Assembly: GCF_001294205.1 (NCBI RefSeq)
Contig: NZ_LAQT01000005.1
Location: 62,001 to 126,000, forward strand
From: Amantichitinum ursilacus
GTDB taxonomy: Bacteria; Pseudomonadota; Gammaproteobacteria; Burkholderiales; Chitinibacteraceae
Length of the DNA stretch: 64,000 nt
Direction: 5' to 3'
Shown here: positions 17,979 through 27,940 of the stretch, in pieces
How the letters are laid out: each line of letters starts with the position of its first letter
How positions within the stretch are numbered: position 1 is the first letter of the stretch
Position numbers and translations under genes: made by a program
The notes under the pieces: generated by a model
The model's database searches: none
Told to the model about the DNA's origin: nothing
Seen by the model: only the letters and a program-made list of their open reading frames with translations

Positions 17979-18587
17979 ATGAAGTTGATCGGAATGCTGG
18001 ATTCGCCCTATGTGCGCCGCGCGGCGGTATGCCTGCGCGTGCTGGATATCGCCTATGAACACGAAGCGGTATCCGTCTTTCGCCACTTCGATCGCTTTCA
18101 CAGCATCAACCCGGTGGTGAAAGCGCCCACGCTGGTGCTGGATGACGGCCGCACGCTGATGGATTCCACGCTGATTATTGATTACGCGATGCGGCTGTCC
18201 GGGCGGGGAGAACGATTGGTGCCCGCAGCAGCCAGCGCCAGCATCGATCTCTATCGGCTAACGGGGCTGGCCCTGGCCGCCAATGAAAAAACCGTGCAGA
18301 TTGTTTACGAAGAATTGCTACGCCCGGCTGAGAAACGGCATGCGCCGTGGATAGCGCGCGTCAGCAGCCAGTTGCTGGCCGCGTGCAGTGGGCTGGAAAG
18401 CGAAATCACACAGCGGCCCGCGTTTGACGGCACGCTGGATCTGGCCAGCATCAGCATCGCCACCGCCTGGACGTTTATGCAGCAGATGCAGCCCGACGTG
18501 GTGAAAGCGGCGGATTATCCGGCTCTGGCCGCCTATGCCGCGGCGGTGGAACAGCACCCGATATTGCTGGCCATTCCGCCGCTTTAG
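17979..18587 (+). CDS. Glutathione S-transferase family protein
   Basis: A 202-aa cytosolic GST. The N-terminal thioredoxin-like domain (1-80) has 'MLDSPYVRRAAVCLRVL' with a Ser at the catalytic position of bacterial GSTs, the cis-Pro region 'VVKAPTLVLDDG' and the glutathione-binding 'LMDSTLIIDY'. An all-helical C-terminal domain follows. A GAGAG ribosome site lies upstream. It is likely controlled by the divergent LysR. Its 3' end overlaps the convergent small gene at 18584 by 4 nt. Confidence 0.9.
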   Translation: MKLIGMLDSPYVRRAAVCLRVLDIAYEHEAVSVFRHFDRFHSINPVVKAPTLVLDDGRTLMDSTLIIDYAMRLSGRGERLVPAAASASIDLYRLTGLALAANEKTVQIVYEELLRPAEKRHAPWIARVSSQLLAACSGLESEITQRPAFDGTLDLASISIATAWTFMQQMQPDVVKAADYPALAAYAAAVEQHPILLAIPPL

Positions 18588-18817
18588 GAGGCCGGTGACT
18601 GCGTGACGGCAGAAGCGGGCCGCGCGTGATGATGCCGTCGATGCGCGGGCGCTGCAGCAGGCGCAGAAGCAGGCCGCGTATCCGGCGGTTCCGCTACCGG
18701 AATCACCACATGCGGCGGCGTGACCACCGGCTCGGGCGTAGTGCTGGCGGCCTGCGCTCCGCCGCCCGCCAGCGCCAACACCAGCGCCTGAATTGCCCAA
18801 CTTGTTATCGCGCGCAT
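18584..18817 (-). CDS. Small secreted Pro/Ala/His-rich protein
   Basis: A 77-aa frame with GAGG about 8 nt upstream of the ATG. Residues 1-23 form a plausible Sec signal peptide (MRAITSWAIQALVLALAGGG, then AQA-A). The mature ~54 residues are low-complexity Pro/Ala-rich with a 'HRRHHHAR' patch that could bind metal or be a linker. No family recognised. It lies downstream of nothing on its strand (the sedolisin gene ends at 18912, upstream on the same strand). Small size makes it tentative. Confidence 0.5.
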   Translation of the reverse strand: MRAITSWAIQALVLALAGGGAQAASTTPEPVVTPPHVVIPVAEPPDTRPASAPAAAPAHRRHHHARPASAVTQSPAS

Positions 18818-18911
18818 TCTCCATTCCTCTCGCTGTAGAAGTCTGCAAATACAACGCCCGGCGCGAACCGGGCGTTGTCACATCATCCCTTGCTTGCGGC
18901 ACAACCGGGGT

Positions 18912-21272
18912 TTAGCGTGCGTTGATCGCCACCAGCACCGTCGCTTGCGTGGTCAGCCCGCGGTTATCCACCACCGTCAGCTTGAGCGGATAGTTGCCCG
19001 CCACCGGCTTGGCCCAGCTATAGATCAGCGTCGGGCCGCTCATGGCAAAGGTCATGCCCAACGGCGCGCCGTCGATGGTGATGCGCAACCAGGTCGCGCC
19101 GGCATCGGCCAGCCCGATGGTGCCCGTCAGCGCCGTGCCCGCCACGCCAGTCGAACCCGTGGCGGTAATCACCGGGCCGGCATTGGCAATCTGCAGCGTA
19201 TACACGCCCTTGCCGGTGATGCCGGTTTTGCTGTCTTTGGCAGTGACCGTCACCGCGTAATTACCCAACACCGGCGATGCCCAGTTGATCACGCCCAGCG
19301 TTGAAATCGTCATGCCCGCTGGCGCGCCCGCCAGCGTATAGGTGACCGGATTGCTGCTACTGACGGCCACCTGGAAACTCAGGGCCGTGCCCGGACGCCC
19401 GCTGATGGTCGCGCTGCTCACCAGTGGCGGCTGGGCGGCGGCCACCGTCACCGCATACACCGCGCTGCCGGTCTGGCCAGTCACGCTGTCTTTGGCCGTC
19501 GCGGTAACGGCATACGAACCGGCCACGGGCGTGGGCCAGCTGACCGTGCCGCTGCTGTTCACCGTCATGCCTGCGGGTGCGCCGCTCAGGCTATAGCTGA
19601 GCGTATTGGCGCCGGTGGCCGACAAGGTAAATGTTAATGCCGTGCCCACCGTGCCGCTGATGCTGGCAGCGGTGACCACCGGCGCAGGCGTTGCCGCCGT
19701 CGACCCCGAGAGCGAGGACAGCAAGCTGCTGACATTGGGCGTGCCCAGGCCCGAGACGGTGTCATACCCGGCTTTGGCCACGCAGGTGCTGCAGGTGCCG
19801 TCCGACCCCTTGGTGATATCGGCAAACACGCTGGCATAGGTCCCCGCTACCGCGCCGATCTGCTGATACAACGCCGTATGCGGCGCGCCCAGCGGCGCTT
19901 TGCTGCCCGCCGCGCGCAAGGCGTTGGCCACTGTAATCAGGCCAGCCCATTGCGGTGTGGACAAACTGGTGCCGCCCGCGCTCACCCAACTGGCCGTGGT
20001 CGCACCCGGCGCCAACACTGCCACGTACTGACCGGTATAGGGGTCGGCATTGAATGCCACATCGGCCACGCTGCGATGCGCGGGCGTGCCCAGGCCGGGC
20101 ACTTTGTTGTTCTGATAAGCGGGCGTGCTGACGTACGCGCTCACGCCGCCACCGGTGCCCGACCAGGCGGATTCGGAACGGCTGCCCGTGCCCGACCACG
20201 TCAGCGACGTACCGCCCACCGCCACCACATTGCTCGACACGGCAGGCCACGACACCGCCGCGCCACTGTCACCCGTGGCCGCCAGATAAGTCATCTTGTT
20301 AACGGTAAACGCACTATCCACCGAACTGGTCCAGTTGCCTTCGTTGGCGCCAAAGCTCATCGACACCACCCCCGGCCCCATCGCATTGGCCACCTTCACC
20401 GCGCCCAGCAGGCTATTGAGCGAGGCATCGGGCGCTTCCAGCAACACGATGCGTGCCAGCGGCGCAATCGCATGCGCCCATTGCACATCCAGCGCGATTT
20501 CCGTGGCCCAGCCCGAGTTATACGCTGGCGCCGTCGCCGTCATCGTGCCGCTGGCCGTGGTGTACACCACCGAGAACTCACACGCACTAGCTGATGCCGT
20601 GGCCAACGGCAATGCCGTGGTCGCGGCAATGGCCTTGGTGGTGCATGTGGGTAACGCAAATTTCTGATTAAACGTCGCCAGCTCCGCCGCCGCATTCGGA
20701 TCATGCTGCGCATCGACGATATAAATGGTCTGGCCCGCGCCCAATGCCGCGGCTTGCGCGGTGCTCAGGCCCGACGTGGAAGTGGACAGCGCGCTCATGC
20801 CATAGGCCGCGCGGATTTGCGCCGGATTGTAGGTCACGGCGGTACTGGTGGAGGCTGCTGGCGTCGCATCACCCGCTGCTTTTTGCGTGGCGCGCATAAA
20901 GCGGCCCGCGCGCATTTGCTGCACGGTCAAGCGCGTGGTGTCTACATCGGATAGATCGGCCGCCACGGTTTGCTGATGCGGTGATGCCTGCTCGCCCGCC
21001 GCCGTATCGGCATCGGCCGGGCTATCCAGCAGCACCGGGGCCAGATGGAACAGGGGCTCGGCGGTTTGCGCCGTCAGCGTCTCGGGCAGCGCCACATTTT
21101 CGAGCGCCAGCGTGGTGTTGCCGGTCGCCAGCGACGCACTGGCCTGGCCCGCGCTGCTGGCGGTATCGGTGCTGCCATCGCCGCCACAGGCACTCAGCAA
21201 CAACGCCATGCACACGCCCGGCATCAGCCGCGCCAACGGGGTGGGACGGAACTCGAAAGATGATTTTTGCAT
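18912..21272 (-). CDS. Sedolisin-family (S53) serine-carboxyl peptidase lipoprotein with C-terminal Ig-like domains
   Basis: A 786-aa exported peptidase. The signal has a lipobox (LLSAC, Cys29), so the protein should be lipid-anchored. A pro-region (~30-150) is followed by the S53 catalytic domain (~150-530): the Glu/Asp pair in 'ATEIALDVQW' (E258, D262), the oxyanion Asp in 'AATGDSGAA', the nucleophile Ser436 in 'GGTSLSTPQWAG', and the calcium-site motif 'FADITKGSDG'. Three ~90-residue putative Ig repeats (each with 'GAPAGMT'/'GAPLGMT' and 'SYAVT'-like strands) form the C-terminus. The start has GGAG upstream. It is transcribed behind a cyclic-di-GMP riboswitch. Predicted role: extracellular or cell-surface protein degradation. 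Confidence 0.92.
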   Translation of the reverse strand: MQKSSFEFRPTPLARLMPGVCMALLLSACGGDGSTDTASSAGQASASLATGNTTLALENVALPETLTAQTAEPLFHLAPVLLDSPADADTAAGEQASPHQQTVAADLSDVDTTRLTVQQMRAGRFMRATQKAAGDATPAASTSTAVTYNPAQIRAAYGMSALSTSTSGLSTAQAAALGAGQTIYIVDAQHDPNAAAELATFNQKFALPTCTTKAIAATTALPLATASASACEFSVVYTTASGTMTATAPAYNSGWATEIALDVQWAHAIAPLARIVLLEAPDASLNSLLGAVKVANAMGPGVVSMSFGANEGNWTSSVDSAFTVNKMTYLAATGDSGAAVSWPAVSSNVVAVGGTSLTWSGTGSRSESAWSGTGGGVSAYVSTPAYQNNKVPGLGTPAHRSVADVAFNADPYTGQYVAVLAPGATTASWVSAGGTSLSTPQWAGLITVANALRAAGSKAPLGAPHTALYQQIGAVAGTYASVFADITKGSDGTCSTCVAKAGYDTVSGLGTPNVSSLLSSLSGSTAATPAPVVTAASISGTVGTALTFTLSATGANTLSYSLSGAPAGMTVNSSGTVSWPTPVAGSYAVTATAKDSVTGQTGSAVYAVTVAAAQPPLVSSATISGRPGTALSFQVAVSSSNPVTYTLAGAPAGMTISTLGVINWASPVLGNYAVTVTAKDSKTGITGKGVYTLQIANAGPVITATGSTGVAGTALTGTIGLADAGATWLRITIDGAPLGMTFAMSGPTLIYSWAKPVAGNYPLKLTVVDNRGLTTQATVLVAINAR

Positions 21273-21309
21273 GGCCACATTGCTCCAGTCGGGCCGGGAG
21301 CAATGGCGC

Positions 21310-21333
21310 AAAAACAGTGGCGACAGCCACGCC
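21310..21333 (-). terminator. Candidate expression-platform hairpin of the c-di-GMP riboswitch
   Basis: On the minus strand, GTGGC-TGTC-GCCAC is followed by TGTTTTT, between the riboswitch aptamer and the peptidase start codon. The stem is only 5 bp, so it is a weak terminator by itself. It could still be the switching element, or control could be translational. Confidence 0.4.
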
Positions 21334-21355
21334 GGCCCTTGCTGGATGGCCCGCG

Positions 21356-21450
21356 CCCTGCCACTGGCGACCCCGCTACCGTAGCGTTTGCACGCGACAG
21401 GCCGGAGGCTTTGCGTCGCTGCCTTTCGGCAGGTTTGCCCTCGAATACCC
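21356..21450 (-). promoter_or_regulatory. Cyclic-di-GMP-I (GEMM-I) riboswitch
   Basis: Reading the minus strand, the RNA contains the diagnostic GEMM-I elements in the right order. GGGCAAACC (complement of 21432-21440) is followed by a P2 hairpin capped by a GAAA tetraloop (CTGCCGAAAGGCAG). Next come GACGCAAAGCCTCCGGCC (around 21399-21416), a P3 hairpin, and the receptor side GGTAGCGGGGTCGCC near 21367-21381. These match the Vibrio Vc2 aptamer pattern, including the tetraloop/receptor. It begins ~180 nt and ends ~83 nt upstream of the sedolisin start codon. It implies that the peptidase is controlled by intracellular cyclic di-GMP; on or off cannot be told from the aptamer alone. Confidence 0.9.
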
Positions 21451-21610
21451 TGAATACCGCTTATTGAAAGGTGTGAGATCAGGGCCGTACACCGGCCAGA
21501 TCCGCATGGAAGCTAATGTAGCCAGGGCTTGCGCAGGCGAAACCCAGGACCTCTCCGCAGAAGGGCCGCCATCGGTCGGGACGCAACGCGATCTGCGCCC
21601 GCGCTGGCGC

Positions 21611-21865
21611 TCAAAAGACCAGGCGCAACACCCAGCCCAGCACGCGTAACACCAGCACCACTGCAGCAGTCCCCAGCAGCAGCAGCCCTGCGCCGTAGAC
21701 CCAGCTTGCGCCGATCCCCACCGTCTGGCGCACGCGCTCGCCCGCATCGGAATGCACGATCTGCTCGCCCATGCGCGTCAGCAGATTGTCGCGACCTTTA
21801 ACGTGGATTTCGGCGGCCAGCGGAATCGCAAACCCCACCAGCATAAACAGCAGGATGAACCACAT
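21611..21865 (-). CDS. Small two-helix membrane protein
   Basis: An 84-aa protein with hydrophobic helices at residues ~1-20 (MWFILLFMLVGFAIPLAAE) and ~55-82 ('YGAGLLLLGTAAVVLVLRVL'). They are separated by a polar segment containing 'HVKGRDNLLTRMGEQI'. GAAGGGG lies 8 nt upstream and the gene begins 5 nt after the preceding membrane-protein gene, so the two form an operon. No family recognised. Confidence 0.65.
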   Translation of the reverse strand: MWFILLFMLVGFAIPLAAEIHVKGRDNLLTRMGEQIVHSDAGERVRQTVGIGASWVYGAGLLLLGTAAVVLVLRVLGWVLRLVF

Positions 21866-21870
21866 CTGCG

Positions 21871-22419
21871 CTACCCCTTCGCAATCATCGCCAACGCATA
21901 AGCGCCCAACAGCCCCAGCCCGAACGCCATGCCAAACGCCGTCCACAGCGGGTTGGGCTTGCCTTTTTCGGTATCGGCCACGCCCAACGCGCAAAACAAA
22001 GTGACCGCCAGGCTAACCACCATCAAGAAAAACAACAGGGCCGTGTGCTGCCACTTGGCCGACACGCCCAGCGCCGACATGAATTTTAAAAACGAGATCG
22101 CATCGAGGCCGGCATACAGATCTTCCTCTGACACCAGTTGCAGCGCCGCACACGTCAGCACGCCCCCAAACGACAGGATGGCCATGTCATAACCGGCCTT
22201 GTCATAGCGGAAATCACCGCCCATCAACATCGCCAATAGCGATTTGATGACAATGCCGGAAAACGCCAACGCCAGGACCACCCACGCATGCGGCCGCAAC
22301 GGCGGCATCAGCGCTTGCCAAGCCAGTAAATACGGGCCGCCCAGCATGACCAGACCCGCCAGCAGCAACATCAGCAGCAGATGGTTTTTGCTGCGCTTGA
22401 CGGCTTCGGGGGCGCTCAT
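21871..22419 (-). CDS. Conserved-looking polytopic membrane protein of unknown function
   Basis: A 182-aa inner-membrane protein with about five hydrophobic helices (around residues 14-38, 44-66, 80-96, 125-148 and 158-178) and a charged loop 'GGDFRYDKAGYD' after the second. The ATG at 22419 (MSAPEA) has GGAG 7 nt upstream; an in-frame ATG four codons earlier is possible. Cotranscribed with the small two-helix protein downstream. I do not recognise the family. Confidence 0.65.
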   Translation of the reverse strand: MSAPEAVKRSKNHLLLMLLLAGLVMLGGPYLLAWQALMPPLRPHAWVVLALAFSGIVIKSLLAMLMGGDFRYDKAGYDMAILSFGGVLTCAALQLVSEEDLYAGLDAISFLKFMSALGVSAKWQHTALLFFLMVVSLAVTLFCALGVADTEKGKPNPLWTAFGMAFGLGLLGAYALAMIAKG

Positions 22420-22695
22420 CGGTGGCTCCACGCAGTCCGGATCGCTGGCGGTAAGGATGCTTTAGGCGAATGGACAAGCAGGAAGGGAAAGCGCGTGGCA
22501 ACTCGCATGCGATAACTCCGGAAGATGGAGGACGCGAGCGGGGAATGGTTGGTTTTGTGGTTGGGTTAATTAAAGGTGGCGATGAGGCGGCAGGGCAAGG
22601 TGGGGTTACGGGCGGTGGGCCCAGCGCTGCGACACTGCGCCGAGTTCAAGCCAGCCTTATCGGGCCGGCTTATTCCTCGGCGCGGTGTTCCGCAT

Positions 22696-24192
<1,497 letters not shown>

Positions 24193-24242
24193 TTATTCCG
24201 ACCAATGATATATTTTCGGTTTATTGATTCCTGGCAGGCATC

Positions 24243-25115
24243 ATGGAATTGCGTGATTTGCGCGCATTCGCCGTCTTGGGCGAATTGCTGCATTTCGGCC
24301 GCGCGGCCGAGCGATTGCATGTCACGCAATCGGCGCTGAGCAAACAAATCCAGCGGCTGGAATACGACGTGGGCGGCGCGCTGTTTATGCGCAGCGCGCG
24401 CGAAACGCGCTTGACCGAACTGGGCGCGGCCTTACGGCCCGATGCCGTACAAGCGCTGGCGCAAATCGACCAGCTCAAACGCAAAGCACAGGCGGTATTG
24501 GCGGGCGAAGCGGGCACCTTGCGCATCGGCTTTGGCATCGGCGCAAAAACGCTGGTGCCCGCCGCAATTTCGCAATTCCGTAAACACCGCCCCGATGTGC
24601 ATATTGAATTGTTCGATTTATCCAGCCACCACATCGTGCGCGCATTAACGGAAGGCAAACTGGATGTCGGTTTCTGCCGCCTGCCCGCGCCCGCAGGCTG
24701 GCCGCATTTACCGGTGGTGCAGGCGCGCTTTGTGGCGGTGCTGCCGGATAGCTACCGCGATATCGCGCACCTCCGGCAGTTGTCGGCGCAGCGCCTGGTG
24801 CTGATCGAACATACGTTGGCCCCAGCGTTTCACGCGCATCTGATGACCTTTCTGGCGGGCCAGGGCGTGCGCATCAGCGATATCCAGCCGGTGCGCGATT
24901 TTGTTTCCGGCGTGACGCTGGCCGCGGCGGGCGTGGGCTGGACGGTGGTGCCGTCTTCCACGGTGGTCGATGTGCTCGGAGTACGCGTATTGCAACTGGA
25001 AGACCCGGCGGCCAGTTGGGCTATTGGATTGATGCGGCCGGCGAGCGTGGCCGGGCCGTTGGTGGCGGCGTTTTGGGATGTGGTGCAAAAAACGCTACTC
25101 CGTGAGGTTGATTAA
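24243..25115 (+). CDS. LysR-family transcriptional regulator
   Basis: A 290-aa LysR protein. The winged HTH (residues 1-60) starts MELRDLRAFAVLGELLHFGR and contains 'HVTQSALSKQIQRLE'. The effector domain runs ~90-285 ('LRIGFGIGAKTLVPAAISQF'). The typical 'MELRDLR.F..v.e.lhFgrAA' start is that of the CbbR/BenM/CatR-like subgroup. Its start lies 113 nt from that of the divergent GH1 gene, a classical arrangement for control of that gene. A hairpin at 25162-25185 follows and may end its transcript. Confidence 0.9.
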   Translation: MELRDLRAFAVLGELLHFGRAAERLHVTQSALSKQIQRLEYDVGGALFMRSARETRLTELGAALRPDAVQALAQIDQLKRKAQAVLAGEAGTLRIGFGIGAKTLVPAAISQFRKHRPDVHIELFDLSSHHIVRALTEGKLDVGFCRLPAPAGWPHLPVVQARFVAVLPDSYRDIAHLRQLSAQRLVLIEHTLAPAFHAHLMTFLAGQGVRISDIQPVRDFVSGVTLAAAGVGWTVVPSSTVVDVLGVRVLQLEDPAASWAIGLMRPASVAGPLVAAFWDVVQKTLLREVD

Positions 25116-25230
25116 TCCTGGTATGGTCGACTTTAATATCCGACACGGCCCTATTCGGAATAAAATCCTTTTATAGAAGGATTTTTGAAGCAAAATGTCT
25201 GTTGAGACCCATTAATCCTGCTATAACAGT
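25111..25230. repeat. Pair of 10-nt direct repeats (ATTAATCCTG) spaced exactly 100 bp upstream of hipB
   Basis: ATTAATCCTG occurs at 25111-25120 and 25211-25220, each followed by one base and TAT. Together with the inverted repeat at 25162-25185 (ATCC...GGAT halves) and AAGGATA just before hipB, these resemble the TATCC/GGATA half-sites bound by HipB in E. coli. Probably the autoregulatory operator region. Confidence 0.45.
25162..25185. promoter_or_regulatory. Inverted repeat: hipBA operator and/or terminator of the LysR gene
   Basis: AAAATCCTT-TTATAG-AAGGATTTT, perfect 9-bp arms. On the plus strand the second arm runs into TTTTTG, so it can act as a weak terminator for the upstream LysR gene. 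Its ATCC/GGAT halves also suit a HipB-type operator 73 nt before hipB. Confidence 0.5.
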
Positions 25231-25257
25231 TTTAATTACGGTCCAAGGATATTCGAC

Positions 25258-25569
25258 ATGCGCAAGGTCAAAGCCCTGCCCTTTCCAACCAAGCCGGATA
25301 TCGATTCGGCAGACGATATTGGCCGCTTCATTCGCGCCGCGCGTACTGCATCTGGAATCACGCTTGAAATGGCAGCTCTCCATCTGGGTGTCAGCAAACA
25401 AACCCTGAGCGATATAGAGCTGGGCAAAGCGACGGTCGGCATCGGGCTGGTCTTGCACGCGGCGCGCGAATTCGGGCTGAGCTTGATGTGCGTCAGCAGC
25501 AAGCAACGCGCTTTACTAAAGCATCAGTTGCTCTCCACGGTCGCCACGGATAAATCTGATGAAGCTTGA
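25258..25569 (+). CDS. hipB: HipB-type antitoxin, XRE-family HTH
   Basis: A 103-aa DNA-binding antitoxin of a type II HipBA module. A Cro/CI helix-turn-helix lies at residues ~22-75 ('IGRFIRAARTASGITLEMAA', 'GVSKQTLSDIELGKATV'). It should bind HipA and repress the operon. An AAGGA ribosome site is present. Its 3' end overlaps hipA by 11 nt, indicating translational coupling. The upstream region carries half-site repeats likely to be its operators. Confidence 0.9.
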   Translation: MRKVKALPFPTKPDIDSADDIGRFIRAARTASGITLEMAALHLGVSKQTLSDIELGKATVGIGLVLHAAREFGLSLMCVSSKQRALLKHQLLSTVATDKSDEA

Positions 25570-26890
25570 TGCACATATCAATGACCAGCCCATCGGCGCG
25601 CTGCACTTCGACGAAGAAAGCCGTCGATTTGCGTTTGAATATGCTGCCACCTGGTTAGCGCGGGTGGACCATTTTCCGCTGAGCCCCGTCCTTGCTTCAG
25701 AACAACTTGCCGCGCTTTCAGAAGAGCGCGCCAGCGCGGCGGTACGGCAGTTCTTTCAGAATCTGCTACCCGAAGGACAGGCGTTGGAGGATGTCGCCAA
25801 CGCAAATCGGGTGAGCAAAACCAATCTGTTCGCCATTCTGCGTGTCATCGGTCGCGAAACGGCCGGCGCGTTGGCCATGACTGCCGATGATGATGGCGTC
25901 GTCGCAGCCACGATGCCGGGCCGACTGGTGACCGAAGCCGAGTTGTCTTCACGCATCCGTGCCAGGGCGCAATTGCCTCTGTCAGTTTGGGACGGCCGGA
26001 TGCGACTATCCATTGCCGGCGTCCAGGACAAGGTTGCTTTATATGTGCGCGACGATGCCTGGTTTTTGTCCAACGCCGCGCGGCAGGCATCCACGCACAT
26101 TTTTAAACCCGATCCACAGCAGCCTGCTCTAGCACACCTGACTACCAATGAATTTTTTTGCATGAAACTGGCCCAGGCGGCCGGTTTAACGGTGGCCGAA
26201 TGTGATTTGATCCATGTGCCAGAGCCGGTTCTGGTCATTAAACGCTTCGACCGCCAATTGCAAACGGATGGCGAGGTTACGCGGCTTTACGTCATCGATG
26301 GCTGCCAGTTACTGGGGCTGCCCGCGGATTACAAATACGAGCACAACATGGGCAGCGGTCAGGACGTTCAACACATTCGCGATGGCGCCTCGTTGCCATG
26401 GCTATTTCGGTCAGCGGGCGACCATTTCAGCCGTCCGATCGAGCGCATGACCTTTTTGCTGCCGTGGTTGCTGATACAGGTTTTGCTGGGCAATAACGAT
26501 GCGCATGCAAAAAACCTATCGTTTTTTGTGGATTCAAGCGGTCTATGGCCCACGCCGTCTTACGATCTGGTCTGCACTGAGATACACCAAGGGCTGGACC
26601 AGGAAATGGCAATGGCTGTCGGCGACGCCTTTGTGTATGAAGCATTGACTCCGTATGAGTGGGCGCACTTTGCGCATCTGTGCCAGATTCCGCGAGCCTT
26701 GCTGGTTCAACAAATGCGGCATTGGGCGAAAGCCGTTCGAGCGGTGCTTGAATCCACGCGGCTTCTGGTTACCGCAAAGGGAGGGGACGAAGACTGCATC
26801 GAACGGATCACCGCCTTCGTTGCCGCGCGCTGCGATCGCATGCAGCAAGACGCAGACGCCGTCAAACAACTCTCGCGTGACTTGTTTTAA
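25559..26890 (+). CDS. hipA: HipA-type Ser/Thr kinase toxin
   Basis: A 443-aa HipA-family kinase. In E. coli, HipA phosphorylates glutamyl-tRNA synthetase and triggers growth arrest. The N-terminal couple_hipA domain spans ~1-100. The Gly-rich loop 'LSIAGVQDKVAL' includes Ser151, equivalent to the autophosphorylated Ser150. The catalytic motif is 'GNNDAHAKN' with Asp314, and a metal-binding Asp336 follows in 'SYDLV'. All key residues are intact, so it should be active. It overlaps hipB. The stop overlaps the stop of the convergent LysR gene by 3 nt. Base composition of the module is slightly lower in GC than the neighbours, consistent with mobility. Confidence 0.93.
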   Translation: MKLDAHINDQPIGALHFDEESRRFAFEYAATWLARVDHFPLSPVLASEQLAALSEERASAAVRQFFQNLLPEGQALEDVANANRVSKTNLFAILRVIGRETAGALAMTADDDGVVAATMPGRLVTEAELSSRIRARAQLPLSVWDGRMRLSIAGVQDKVALYVRDDAWFLSNAARQASTHIFKPDPQQPALAHLTTNEFFCMKLAQAAGLTVAECDLIHVPEPVLVIKRFDRQLQTDGEVTRLYVIDGCQLLGLPADYKYEHNMGSGQDVQHIRDGASLPWLFRSAGDHFSRPIERMTFLLPWLLIQVLLGNNDAHAKNLSFFVDSSGLWPTPSYDLVCTEIHQGLDQEMAMAVGDAFVYEALTPYEWAHFAHLCQIPRALLVQQMRHWAKAVRAVLESTRLLVTAKGGDEDCIERITAFVAARCDRMQQDADAVKQLSRDLF

Positions 26891-27789
26891 CCGCCAAAGC
26901 ACGCCGCGTAAACCCCCGCCACCCAATCAATAAACACCCGCACGCGCGGTGAGAGTTGTCTGCGGTATGGGTATAGCGCCGATACCGGCAGATCGGGGCT
27001 GATCCAGTCGGGCAGCACTTCCACCAGTCGCCCTGCCGCCAGGTCTTCGGCCACATGAAAGCGCGGCAGTTGCACCAGGCCGCATCCCAGTAAGGCGCCG
27101 TGCGCGTAATTCTCCGCATCGTTAATCGATAACCAGCCGCCGACATCAAACGTGCGCAGTTGCCCGTCGATGATCAGTTCCAGCGGATAGTCGCGCCCGC
27201 CGTTGCTGGCAAAAAAGCGTACGGCCTGATGCGTGCCTAGCTCGTCCGGATGGCGGGGGGTGCCGTGCCGCGCCAGATAGTCGGGGCTGGCGACAATCAC
27301 CTGCGGCATCGCGGCCAGTTTGCGCGCCACCAGTGTGGAATCGCCGGGACGGCCGCCGCGGATGACGCAATCCACGCCTTCGCGCACCAGGTCGACCAGG
27401 CGATCGCCGCTGCTGATCACCAGATCGATATCGGGATAGCGCTCGTGAAATTGCTGGATGCGTGGCAGCACGATGCGTTTGGCGTGCGTGCCGCTCATAT
27501 CCACGCGCAGCACGCCGCGCGGGTTGGCAGCCACGTGGCGCAGCGCGGCTTCGGCGTCGTCCAGATCACTCAACACGTGCAGGCAGCGTTCATAAAACGC
27601 CTGGCCATCCAGTGTGGGGCGCACGTGGCGCGTGGTGCGTTCCAGCAGCCGCGTGCCCAGGCGCGCTTCCAGTTCTTTGATGGCGTGGGTGGCAGTGGCG
27701 CGCGGCATGTTCAGCAGGTCGGCCGCGCGGCTAAAGCTGCTGAGTTCTACGATGCGAGTAAACAACTGCAAGGTATCGAAGCGGTCCAT
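26887..27789 (-). CDS. LysR-family transcriptional regulator
   Basis: A 300-aa LysR protein. The HTH at residues 1-60 starts MDRFDTLQLFTRIVELSSFS and has 'RATATHAIKELEARLGTRL' in place of the more usual SAVS..I..LE. The effector domain includes 'VRGGRPGDSTLVARKL'-like motifs of the YafC/DmlR-type subgroup common next to oxidoreductases. It is divergent from the SDR gene at 27941 (151 nt apart) and is its likely regulator. Confidence 0.92.
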   Translation of the reverse strand: MDRFDTLQLFTRIVELSSFSRAADLLNMPRATATHAIKELEARLGTRLLERTTRHVRPTLDGQAFYERCLHVLSDLDDAEAALRHVAANPRGVLRVDMSGTHAKRIVLPRIQQFHERYPDIDLVISSGDRLVDLVREGVDCVIRGGRPGDSTLVARKLAAMPQVIVASPDYLARHGTPRHPDELGTHQAVRFFASNGGRDYPLELIIDGQLRTFDVGGWLSINDAENYAHGALLGCGLVQLPRFHVAEDLAAGRLVEVLPDWISPDLPVSALYPYRRQLSPRVRVFIDWVAGVYAACFGG

Positions 27790-27940
27790 GGGCGATCAAT
27801 CCGTGCGGATAAGGTCGCGCCATCGTAGCCGATTGTTGTCCCAGGTTGAATTGTGTTGCCGCTATCCACGCATTTATCCGGCCATGCATAACGACCACAA
27901 TGCACTCCAACGCATCCACCCCATCCCACTGGAGAACTCA

